This document shows, piece after piece, positions 34,809 through 42,333 of a stretch of DNA of 64,000 nucleotides (its first letter is position 1; each line of letters starts with the position of its first letter). Source of the stretch: CAG-103 sp963627135 (GTDB lineage Bacteria; Bacillota; Clostridia; Oscillospirales; Oscillospiraceae); the NCBI GenBank assembly GCA_963627135.1, contig CAVFZY010000019.1, forward strand, positions 54,941 through 118,940, in the 5' to 3' direction. The position numbers and the translations under genes are program-made. A model generated the notes under the pieces. It was not told the origin of the DNA and searched no databases. It worked only from the letters and a program-made list of their open reading frames with translations.

Positions 34809-34845
34809 TTTTGCTGATTCTACTTACTTCAGGAGGTATATTACT

Positions 34846-35079
34846 ATGGAACAGGAACTGATGGACATTCTGACCGATCTGCGCCCCGACGTGGATTTTG
34901 AGACCGAGACCGCCCTCATCGACGACCACATTCTCGAGTCGTTCGACATCGTGTCGCTCGTCGCGGCGCTCAATGATGCGTTCGACATCGAGATCGGCGC
35001 CAAGGACCTCGTGCCGGAGAACTTCAACTCCGCCAAGAGTCTGCTGGCCATGGTGCAGCGCCTGCAGGACGAGGACTGA
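34846..35079 (+). CDS. DltC-like acyl/peptidyl carrier protein
   Basis: 77 residues, acidic, four-helix carrier size. Ser32 in L-E-S-F-D-I-V-S-L-V is the expected phosphopantetheine site (in DltC: D-S-M/F). CAGGAGG lies 10 bases before the ATG. The stop codon overlaps the next start (TGATG), so carrier and decarboxylase are translationally coupled. It would hold the activated amino acid as a thioester between the ligase, the decarboxylase and the MBOAT protein. Confidence 0.85.
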   Translation: MEQELMDILTDLRPDVDFETETALIDDHILESFDIVSLVAALNDAFDIEIGAKDLVPENFNSAKSLLAMVQRLQDED

Positions 35080-36263
35080 TGGACAAGACTGCACTCCGGA
35101 CGGCGGCCGAGAAATACGGCACGCCGCTGTATCTGTTTGATCTGGAGGCCTTCACGGCGCGCGCTCAAAGGGTGCGCGCCGCGTTCGGCTCTGACGTCAA
35201 TCTGTGCTACTCCATGAAGGCCAATCCCTTCGTGCTGCGCGGCCTGCCGGACGTGTTCCGCTGGGTGGAGGTGTGCTCCCCCGGCGAGCTGACGATCTGC
35301 GAAAGGCTCGGCATCCCGCCGGAGCGCATCCTGTACTCCGGCGTGAACAAGGGCGCGGAGGACGTCGCGCGTGCCGTCGCGCTGGGGGCAGACCTGCTCA
35401 CAGCCGAGAGCACGCTGCACTTTGCCCTCATCTGCGCCGCCGCGGCCGCGCAGGGAAAGCACGTCCGCGTGCTGCCGCGCCTGACCGCCGGCAGCCAGTT
35501 CGGCATGGACCCCGACGCGCTGGCGGATCTCGTCGCGCGGCGCTCAGAGTTCCCGAACGTGACGATCGCGGGCATCCACTACTTTTCCGGCACGCAAAAG
35601 CGCAAGGACGCCGTGATCGCAAAGGAGCTCGCGCAGCTGGACGAATACCTCACAATGCTGCACGAGCAATACGGCTTCACGGCGCAGCACGTGGAATACG
35701 GCCCCGGGCTGAACGCCGAGTGCTTCCGTGACGATGCCGAGGCGCGCGACTGCGCGCTGCTCGACGCGGCAGCGGCGCACATCCGCGCCTTTGGCGAAAA
35801 GTACCCGCTCACGATCGAGATGGGCCGCTTTTTCGCAGCGCCGTGCGGCACGTTTCTCACCGGCGTGGCCGATGCCAAGTGCAACCTCGGCGTGAACTAC
35901 GCCGTGTGTGACGGCGGCATGCACCAGGTCAAGTATGACGGCCAGCTCATGGGCATGCAGGCCCCGCCGCTGACGCTCCTGCGCGAGAGCGCAGACGCCG
36001 CCGAGCCGTGGATGCTCTGCGGCAGCCTGTGCACAACGGCGGACGTGCTGGTGCGCGAGGCGCAGCTGCCGCCCCTGCGCGTGGGTGACGTGATCGCCCT
36101 CGGCCGCTGCGGCGCGTACTCCGTGACGGAGGGCGTGGCCGTGTTCCTGTCGCGCGATATGCCGCGCGTGGCGCTGTACCGCGACGGGGACTTCACGCTC
36201 GTGCGCGACCGGTTCGCGACCGACGTGCTCAACACCTGCCAGACGCTGGAGGACGGAACATGA
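35079..36263 (+). CDS. Fold-type III PLP decarboxylase (DAP/ornithine decarboxylase family)
   Basis: 394 residues. The PLP lysine is Lys47 in C-Y-S-M-K-A-N-P. E-V-C-S-P-G-E-L near 72 and G-S-Q-F-G-M near 144 belong to the barrel. The opposite-subunit catalytic Cys region is C-G-S-L-C-T-T-A-D-V-L near 314, and G-R-C-G-A-Y-S follows near 345. DAP and BtrK-like decarboxylases share this layout. BtrK acts on glutamate bound to a carrier protein. Start overlaps the carrier gene's stop and its end overlaps the MBOAT start, so it is an integral part of the cassette. Free lysine synthesis is therefore less likely. Substrate unknown. Confidence 0.78.
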   Translation: MDKTALRTAAEKYGTPLYLFDLEAFTARAQRVRAAFGSDVNLCYSMKANPFVLRGLPDVFRWVEVCSPGELTICERLGIPPERILYSGVNKGAEDVARAVALGADLLTAESTLHFALICAAAAAQGKHVRVLPRLTAGSQFGMDPDALADLVARRSEFPNVTIAGIHYFSGTQKRKDAVIAKELAQLDEYLTMLHEQYGFTAQHVEYGPGLNAECFRDDAEARDCALLDAAAAHIRAFGEKYPLTIEMGRFFAAPCGTFLTGVADAKCNLGVNYAVCDGGMHQVKYDGQLMGMQAPPLTLLRESADAAEPWMLCGSLCTTADVLVREAQLPPLRVGDVIALGRCGAYSVTEGVAVFLSRDMPRVALYRDGDFTLVRDRFATDVLNTCQTLEDGT

Positions 36264-37864
36264 CTCTGACATCGCTGTCGTTTTATCTGCTGGTGCTCGC
36301 GCTGCTGGTGCTGTACTACCTGGTGCCGAAGCGGTTCCAGTGGGTGGTGCTGCTCATCGGCAGCTACGCGTTTTACGCGTTCGTGTGCCTGCGGTACATG
36401 GGCTTTATCGTCATCACGACGCTCACGACCTACTTCGGCGCCCGCGGCATGGACGCCATGACCGCGCGCATGGAGCAGACCGTCGCCGCGCACAAGCAGG
36501 ACTGGGAGCGCGAGGCGCGCAAGGCGTATAAAAAGCGCTGCAAGTCCCGCCGCAAGGCGCTCATGATCGGCATTCTGGTGTTCAACTTCGGCATCCTTGC
36601 CGTGCTGAAATACTATAACTTCTTTGCCGAGTCCATGGAGGCGCTCTTCGCGTCCATGGGGCTGACGGTCTCGCTCGGCCACATCGGGCTGCTGCTGCCG
36701 CTGGGCATCTCGTTTTACACGTTCCAGTCCATGGGCTATGTGCTGGACGTCTATCGCGAGAAGGTCCCCGCCGAGCGCAACATCGGCAAGCTCGCGCTGT
36801 TCGTGTCCTTCTTCCCGCAGATCATTCAGGGCCCGATCGGCGTGTACGACCAGCTGGCGCACCAGCTCTATGACGAGCACAAATACAACTTTGACAACAT
36901 TCGCTACGGTACGGAGCTGATCCTGTGGGGCTTTTTCAAGAAGCTCGTCATCGCCGACCGCGCCGTGAGCATGATCCACACCGTCGCCGGGGCGTACACC
37001 GACTACGCCGGCACCTACGTGCTGCTGGCCGCGCTCGTGTACGCGCTGCAGCTGTATGCCGACTTCTCCGGCGGCATCGACATTTCGCGCGGCGTGGCGC
37101 AGATGTTCGGCATCACCATGGGTGAAAACTTCCGCCGGCCGTACTTCTCGCGCACGCTCACCGAGTACTGGCACCGCTGGCACATCTCGCTGGGCGACTG
37201 GCTGCGCAACTATCTGTTTTATCCGCTGTCGATCTCGAAAGCGTTCCTCAACTGGGGCCGCCACGCCAAGCAGCACCTCGGCAACCACATCGGCAAGGTC
37301 CTGCCGACGGCCGTGGCCTCGCTCATTACGTTCCTCGTCATCGGCATCTGGCACGGCGCGAGCTGGAAGTACGTCGCCTTCGGCTTCTGGAACGGCATGG
37401 TCATCCTCGTGTCCACGCTGCTGCAGCCGGTGTCGGACAAGGTCGTCGCCGGATTGCACATCGATCGCAAAAGCGCGTGGTATCAGGTGTTTTCCATGCT
37501 GCGCACGTTCGTGGTCGTGCTCATCGGCTATTACTTTGACATTGCCGACGGCTTCCGTGCCGCCATGGGCATGATGGCCAAATCCGTGACCGACCTGCAC
37601 CTGTCGCAGCTGCGGCCGGGCGCCGTGCTCGAGGCCCTGCCGCTGACGAAGTATGACTGGGCCGTGCTGCTGTTCGGCACGATCGTGATCTTCGTCGCAT
37701 CCGTTATTCAGGAGCGCTCGCAGCGCACCATCCGCGAGATCCTCGACGCCAAGTGTCTCGCCCTGCGCTGGATCGTGCTGCTCGGCGGCATCTTCTCCGT
37801 CGTGCTCATGGGTATGTACGGCCCGGGCGTGCAGGCGTCCGAGTTCGTGTACATGCAGTTTTAA
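36260..37864 (+). CDS. DltB-like MBOAT membrane acyltransferase
   Basis: 534 residues with about 11-12 membrane segments. Family signatures: P-L-G-I-S-F-Y-T-F-Q-S-M-G-Y near 154, F-F-P-Q-I-I-Q-G-P-I near 184, Y-A-D-F-S-G near 270, E-Y-W-H-R-W-H-I-S-L-G near 303, and I-W-H-G-A-S-W near 363 with the catalytic His. In the Dlt system this protein moves D-alanine from DltC across the membrane. Here it should move the carrier-bound product. ATGA overlap with the decarboxylase gene. A basic loop at residues 70-100 is longer than usual. Confidence 0.85.
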   Translation: MTLTSLSFYLLVLALLVLYYLVPKRFQWVVLLIGSYAFYAFVCLRYMGFIVITTLTTYFGARGMDAMTARMEQTVAAHKQDWEREARKAYKKRCKSRRKALMIGILVFNFGILAVLKYYNFFAESMEALFASMGLTVSLGHIGLLLPLGISFYTFQSMGYVLDVYREKVPAERNIGKLALFVSFFPQIIQGPIGVYDQLAHQLYDEHKYNFDNIRYGTELILWGFFKKLVIADRAVSMIHTVAGAYTDYAGTYVLLAALVYALQLYADFSGGIDISRGVAQMFGITMGENFRRPYFSRTLTEYWHRWHISLGDWLRNYLFYPLSISKAFLNWGRHAKQHLGNHIGKVLPTAVASLITFLVIGIWHGASWKYVAFGFWNGMVILVSTLLQPVSDKVVAGLHIDRKSAWYQVFSMLRTFVVVLIGYYFDIADGFRAAMGMMAKSVTDLHLSQLRPGAVLEALPLTKYDWAVLLFGTIVIFVASVIQERSQRTIREILDAKCLALRWIVLLGGIFSVVLMGMYGPGVQASEFVYMQF

Positions 37865-37867
37865 GCC

Positions 37868-38968
37868 ATGGGCAGCAGACGCATCTCCAGGACCCGCACG
37901 GCGCTGCGCGCGGTCATTTTCGTGCTCATCGCCGTGTTGGGCATCGGGTTCATTTCGCCGGCCCTCGTCGTGAACAACGAGTGGGACATGCGCCACGTGC
38001 ACGGCTTCTTCCTCGAGCCGGAGGACAGCCTCGACGTGGTGCTCATCGGCGCGAGCCAGCTCTACACGGGCTACAGCGCCCCGCTCGCGTGGCGGGACTA
38101 TGGCTTTACGAGCTATCCGCTGGCCGTGTCGAACATCCCCGCCCGGCTCTACGGCTCCCTGCTCACAGAGGCGGTGAATCGCCAGCACCCGAAGCTCATC
38201 GTCGTGGATATCGACGGCTTCATCACCGACGAGGACCCTGAAAAGCTCGAGGCCAACCTCCGCAAGTGGCTCGACAACATGCCCTGGTCGCGAAACCGGA
38301 TCGAGACGATCCGCACCTGCGTGCCCGCGCAGCTGCAGACCTCGTTTTACTTCAACATCGCAAAATACCATGCCAACTGGTATCGGCCAGACACCTGGCT
38401 GCCGGTGCAGCAGCGTCTGCGCGCAATGGACAAGACCGGCTACTCGCTCACGAAGAGCTTTGAAGCCATCGGCCAGTCGCTCACGGACGCCGACGTGCCA
38501 GACACCCGACCGCTGACGCTCAGCGACGCAAACGCACAGTACCTGCGCGACTTCTGCGCGCAGGCACAGAGCCTCGGCGTGAACATGCTCTTCCTGCGCA
38601 TGCCGCACCGCACGCAGACGACTGACCCAAACGTGTTCACAGACGTGGCGGCCGTGGTCGGCGGATACGGCTATGACCTGCTCGACCTGCACGACGCGTT
38701 CGACACGATCGGGCTCGACCGCTGCGCCGATTTCATGGACTCCGACCATCTCAACGCCATCGGCATGGAAACGTTCACTGCCTGGTTCGGGCAATATCTC
38801 TCGGAGCACTATGACCTGACGGGTGCGCACAGTGAGGCCGTCACCGCCGAGTGGCAGCATTGTGCCGATTTCATGACGCAGATTCTGCCTACCTGCCAGC
38901 AGCAGGCGGCAGACAACACCAAACAGACCCTCAATGAGTTTTCGGCGGCGTTCGACGCCTACCGCTGA
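37868..38968 (+). CDS. DltD-like SGNH-fold exported protein, copy 1
   Basis: 366 residues. One N-terminal membrane anchor (about 14-35) puts the rest outside the membrane. L-I-G-A-S-Q-L-Y-T-G-Y has the putative catalytic Ser63, and D-S-D-H-L-N near 291-296 gives the D-x-x-H pair. This is the order found in DltD and AlgJ/AlgX proteins. It starts four bases after the MBOAT stop. DltD helps place D-alanine on teichoic acid, so this may be the last acyl-transfer step on a wall polymer (inference). Confidence 0.78.
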   Translation: MGSRRISRTRTALRAVIFVLIAVLGIGFISPALVVNNEWDMRHVHGFFLEPEDSLDVVLIGASQLYTGYSAPLAWRDYGFTSYPLAVSNIPARLYGSLLTEAVNRQHPKLIVVDIDGFITDEDPEKLEANLRKWLDNMPWSRNRIETIRTCVPAQLQTSFYFNIAKYHANWYRPDTWLPVQQRLRAMDKTGYSLTKSFEAIGQSLTDADVPDTRPLTLSDANAQYLRDFCAQAQSLGVNMLFLRMPHRTQTTDPNVFTDVAAVVGGYGYDLLDLHDAFDTIGLDRCADFMDSDHLNAIGMETFTAWFGQYLSEHYDLTGAHSEAVTAEWQHCADFMTQILPTCQQQAADNTKQTLNEFSAAFDAYR

Positions 38969-39012
38969 CCCGATTTTTGACCGTGCCGCCCCGGCACAGA
39001 AAGCGCAAAGTC

Positions 39013-40104
39013 ATGCAGCAACGTTCCAAGTCCCAAAAACGCGCCCTGCGCGCCGTCATCTTTCTGCTCATCGTCGTGCTGCTTTACGGCGCATTCACAG
39101 ATGTGCTGAGTGTGAACAACACGTGGGATATGCGCCATATCCACGGCTTTTATCTGGAGACGAAGGATTCGCTCGACGTCGTCATGCTCGGCGCGAGCGA
39201 GCTCTACACCGGCTTCTGCGCCCCGCTGGCGTGGCAGCAGTACGGCTTTACGAGCTATCCGCTGGCCGTGTCGAGCCTGCCGGCGTGTCTGTACGGCTCC
39301 ATGCTCACCGAGGCCCTGCACCACCAAACGCCGAAGGTCATCGTCGTGGAGATCAACGGCTTTTTATATGATTTCAACAAAAAGGACACCCGCGCTGGCC
39401 TGCACAAATGGCTTGATAACATCCCGCTGTCGGCCAACAAGCTCAATACCATCCGCGCACTGGTGCCGAGCGGTGAGCGCTCGCCATACTATTTCCGCCT
39501 GCAAAAGTACCACAAAAACTGGTACAAGCCCGGCGTATGGAGCAGCGCGCTGATCCAGCGCCTGCAGATGCAGCGCACAGGCTATTCGCTGACCAAGTCC
39601 TTTGAGGTCATCCCGAAAGTGGAAACCGGCGAGCAGCAGATGAAAGCTCTGGAGCTGAGCGCGGAAAACGAGCAGACGCTGCGCGCTTTCTGCGAGCAGG
39701 CCAAGCAACTTGGAGTGGAAAACGTGCTCTTTGTGCGTTTCCCGCACCGCACGCTGCTCAGCGATTCCTCCGTGCTGTCAAAGATCGGCGGCATCGTGCA
39801 GGAATACGGATACAGCTTTCTCAACTGCGATGAGCAGTTCGACAGCATCGGCCTGGAGCTGGACGGCGACTTCTGCGACGGCGAGCACATGAACGTGTTC
39901 GGCATGGAGAAGTTCACCGCATGGTTCGGGCAGTACCTCTGCGGGCAATACAGCCTGACCGCCGCACACAGCGATACCGTCACGGCGGAGTGGGCGCGCT
40001 GCGCGGAATTTGTGGAGCACATGCTGCCCATCTGCAAGCAGAAAACACCGGGCAAAGGCAGGGATTACAACGAATTTTCGCCGGAATTTTCGGCCTACCG
40101 CTGA
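39013..40104 (+). CDS. DltD-like SGNH-fold exported protein, copy 2
   Basis: 363 residues from ATG 39013; a TTG 36 bases earlier is in frame but has no ribosome binding site. Basic N-terminus, membrane anchor (about 11-30), Ser62 in L-G-A-S-E-L-Y-T-G-F, and the acid-His pair in C-D-G-E-H-M-N-V-F-G near the end. Closely related to copies 1 and 3 over the whole length, including F-T-S-Y-P-L-A-V-S and the final E-F-S-x-E-F-S-A-Y-R. Tandem duplication is evident. Confidence 0.78.
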   Translation: MQQRSKSQKRALRAVIFLLIVVLLYGAFTDVLSVNNTWDMRHIHGFYLETKDSLDVVMLGASELYTGFCAPLAWQQYGFTSYPLAVSSLPACLYGSMLTEALHHQTPKVIVVEINGFLYDFNKKDTRAGLHKWLDNIPLSANKLNTIRALVPSGERSPYYFRLQKYHKNWYKPGVWSSALIQRLQMQRTGYSLTKSFEVIPKVETGEQQMKALELSAENEQTLRAFCEQAKQLGVENVLFVRFPHRTLLSDSSVLSKIGGIVQEYGYSFLNCDEQFDSIGLELDGDFCDGEHMNVFGMEKFTAWFGQYLCGQYSLTAAHSDTVTAEWARCAEFVEHMLPICKQKTPGKGRDYNEFSPEFSAYR

Positions 40105-40126
40105 CCCACGCATCTTAGAGGACGTT

Positions 40127-41236
40127 ATGAAACAAAACCGCTCCAAAACCAAAACCGCCGTGCGCGTCATCGCGTTTCTGCTCGTGGCAACGCTGCTCTA
40201 CGGTGCGCTCTCCCGGCTGCTGGCCGTGAACAACGCCACCGAGCAGCAGTATGTCCACAGCTTCTACCTCGAACCAAAAAACTCGCTCGATGTCATGATC
40301 CTCGGCGCAAGCGAGACGTTCACGGATTACTGCGCGCCGCTGGCGTGGCAGCACGCGGGCTTCACGAGCTATCCGCTGGCCGTGTCGGCTGCGCAGGGAA
40401 CGATGTACCCCTCCATGCTGCGCGAGGCCGCCAGGCGGCAAAACCCCGGCGTGTACGTCGTAGAGGTCAACGGCTTTTTGTACACGGCCGAGGAGCGCGA
40501 CGAATTTTCGCACGCTGCGCTGCGCAAATGGATCGACACGATTCCGCTGTCGGCCAACAAGCTCGACACTATCCGCCAGTGCATCCCGGCCGGGGAGCGC
40601 TCGTCGTACTACTTCCCACTGCTCAAATATCATACGTTCTGGAAGCGGGCCGGTGAGATCCGCCGCTCGCTCTCCCTGCAGCAGCAGACCCGCAGCGTGG
40701 GCTACTCGTACACCAAGCCGTTTTTGTCCATCTCCATGTTCCTCACGGAGACGGATGAGATCCCCGTCCGGCAGCAGGAGCTCGACGCGTTCAACGAGCA
40801 GTCGCTGCGCACATTCTGCGAGACGGCCCGGGAGCTTGGCATCCAAAATGTGCTCTTTGCCCGCTTCCCGCACCGCACCGTCATTGAAAATAATGATGCT
40901 GTGTTTGCCAAGCTCGAATCGGTCGTGCAGGAGTATGGCTACGATTTCGTGAATTTCGACACGCAGATGGACGCCATCGGCCTCGACCCGCTGAGCGACT
41001 TCGCCAACGCCGAGCACCTGAATGTCTTCGGTGCGGAGAAGTTCACGCCCTACCTCGCCGACTATCTCGCGGCGCACTATGACCTGAACACCGCGCACAG
41101 CGACAAGATGACCGCCGAGTGGACGCGCTGCGCTGCTTTCACGCAGCAGATGCTGCCCGTGTGCGAGGACAACACCCGGCGCTACACCTCCGAGCGGCTC
41201 GATGAGTTCTCGTCCGTGTTCGCCGCTGACCGATAA
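40127..41236 (+). CDS. DltD-like SGNH-fold exported protein, copy 3
   Basis: 369 residues from ATG 40127 (AGAGGA upstream). Anchor about 11-30; Ser62 in L-G-A-S-E-T-F-T-D-Y. The C-terminal site reads F-A-N-A-E-H-L-N-V-F-G, so the Asp of the D-x-x-H pair in copies 1 and 2 is Asn here. The loss may weaken hydrolase-type catalysis and favour a binding role, or another acid may serve. It is the last gene of the operon, ending at a 21-bp hairpin terminator. Confidence 0.78.
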   Translation: MKQNRSKTKTAVRVIAFLLVATLLYGALSRLLAVNNATEQQYVHSFYLEPKNSLDVMILGASETFTDYCAPLAWQHAGFTSYPLAVSAAQGTMYPSMLREAARRQNPGVYVVEVNGFLYTAEERDEFSHAALRKWIDTIPLSANKLDTIRQCIPAGERSSYYFPLLKYHTFWKRAGEIRRSLSLQQQTRSVGYSYTKPFLSISMFLTETDEIPVRQQELDAFNEQSLRTFCETARELGIQNVLFARFPHRTVIENNDAVFAKLESVVQEYGYDFVNFDTQMDAIGLDPLSDFANAEHLNVFGAEKFTPYLADYLAAHYDLNTAHSDKMTAEWTRCAAFTQQMLPVCEDNTRRYTSERLDEFSSVFAADR

Positions 41237-41242
41237 GCGTGA

Positions 41243-41287
41243 AAAAAGCCTGATCCCCGGAGCGCTGCTCCGGGGATCAGGCTTTTT
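41243..41287. terminator. Bidirectional terminator, Dlt-like operon and dut
   Basis: A 21-bp perfect stem (41243-41263 with 41267-41287) around GCT, with A5 at one end and T5 at the other. It serves both convergent operons. Confidence 0.92.
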
Positions 41288-41296
41288 GCGTTCTGT

Positions 41297-41737
41297 TTAC
41301 CGGCCGGTGCTGCCGAAGCCGCCCGCGCCGCGGCCGGTTTCATCGAGCGCGTCCGCCTCCGAAAACTCCGCCGCCAGAAATGGCAGAATCACAAGCTGGG
41401 CAATGCGGTCACCGGATGCGACGGTGCGCACTTCGCCGGTATCGTTGTGCAGCGCGACGGTGCACTCACCGCGGTAGTCGGCGTCGATCACGCCGACGCA
41501 GTTGGCCGGGCGCAGCCCCTGTTCGGACGCCAAACCGCTGCGCGCGAACACGCCGCCGAAATACCCAGCCGGGATGGCGAGGGCGAGGCCTGTGCCGATC
41601 ATGGCCGTCGTGTGCGGCGCGATGGTGACGCTCTGCCCATCCGCCGGGCAGGCGTAAAGGTCGTAGCCGGCAGCGTCCGCGCTGCCGCGGCGGGGCGTCA
41701 CAGCGCCGGGGCGCAGCTTCTGAATCTTTACTTCCAT
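41297..41737 (-). CDS. dut: Deoxyuridine 5'-triphosphate nucleotidohydrolase
   Basis: 146 residues, trimeric dUTPase type. Motif 1 A-G-Y-D-L-Y-A near 23-29, motif 2 A-R-S-G-L near 65-69, motif 3 N-C-V-G-V-I-D-A-D-Y-R-G near 79-90, motif 4 R-I-A-Q-L near 111-115 and the glycine-rich tail G-R-G-A-G-G-F-G-S-T-G. It hydrolyses dUTP to dUMP. It overlaps nrdG by 10 bases, forming a nucleotide-supply operon with nrdD and nrdG. Confidence 0.93.
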   Translation of the reverse strand: MEVKIQKLRPGAVTPRRGSADAAGYDLYACPADGQSVTIAPHTTAMIGTGLALAIPAGYFGGVFARSGLASEQGLRPANCVGVIDADYRGECTVALHNDTGEVRTVASGDRIAQLVILPFLAAEFSEADALDETGRGAGGFGSTGR

Positions 41738-42267
41738 CCGTTCATGCCCTCCCAGAGTACGATATGGCCCGCCGCGCGGGTCCGGTTCATGTCAATAATG
41801 CGCTGGTTTTCCGAGCCGCGAAAACGCAGGCTGATGTTGCGCTGTGCATCCACATAGCGTCCGTCGACGAGGATGTCGATGAGTGACAGCATCTCGTCCG
41901 TGACCTCGCAGCGCGGGTGCGCACCGTCAACCGTGAGCTCCCTGTCGAGCGTGAAGCCCGAATACGCCCAGATGTCCTTGTCTGGGAACTGTGCGCGCAC
42001 CCGGCGCAGAAACGGCACGAGCGCGCACTGGTTTTCCGGCTCGAACGGGTCGCCGCCGAGCAGCGTCAGGCCGCGGATGAAGGGCTTTTCCAGCTCGGAA
42101 AAAATCACCTGCTCGGCCGCCGCGTCAAACGGCTTGCCATAGTGAAAGTCCCACGTCTGCGGCTGAAAGCAGTTGTAGCAGTGGTTCGTGCAGCCGGAGA
42201 CGAACAGCGTCACACGCACGCCGACGCCGTTGGCAATGTCGCAGCTTTTGATCTCCCCATAATACAT
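41728..42267 (-). CDS. nrdG: Anaerobic ribonucleotide reductase activating protein (radical SAM)
   Basis: 179 residues. The [4Fe-4S]/SAM motif C-T-N-H-C-Y-N-C (C-x3-C-x2-C) lies near residues 26-33. L-L-G-G-D-P-F near 69 is the SAM-binding GGE-like motif. It makes the glycyl radical on NrdD. 66 bases downstream of nrdD. Confidence 0.93.
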   Translation of the reverse strand: MYYGEIKSCDIANGVGVRVTLFVSGCTNHCYNCFQPQTWDFHYGKPFDAAAEQVIFSELEKPFIRGLTLLGGDPFEPENQCALVPFLRRVRAQFPDKDIWAYSGFTLDRELTVDGAHPRCEVTDEMLSLIDILVDGRYVDAQRNISLRFRGSENQRIIDMNRTRAAGHIVLWEGMNGWK

Positions 42268-42333
42268 AGCAGTTTCCTCACAAGCAGCGGGCGCGCCACA
42301 TGGACACGCCCGCCGGATTTTTGATTTCGCGCG

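Noticed and set aside
35079..36263. Diaminopimelate decarboxylase lysA for lysine synthesis
   Set aside because: The family is right, but start and stop overlap Dlt-like genes and no other lysine gene is near, so a cassette-specific role is preferred. It is not excluded.
35897..38860. 987-codon open frame on the minus strand
   Set aside because: Antisense to the decarboxylase, MBOAT and SGNH genes; His/Asp/Arg-rich composition artefact without ribosome binding site or family.
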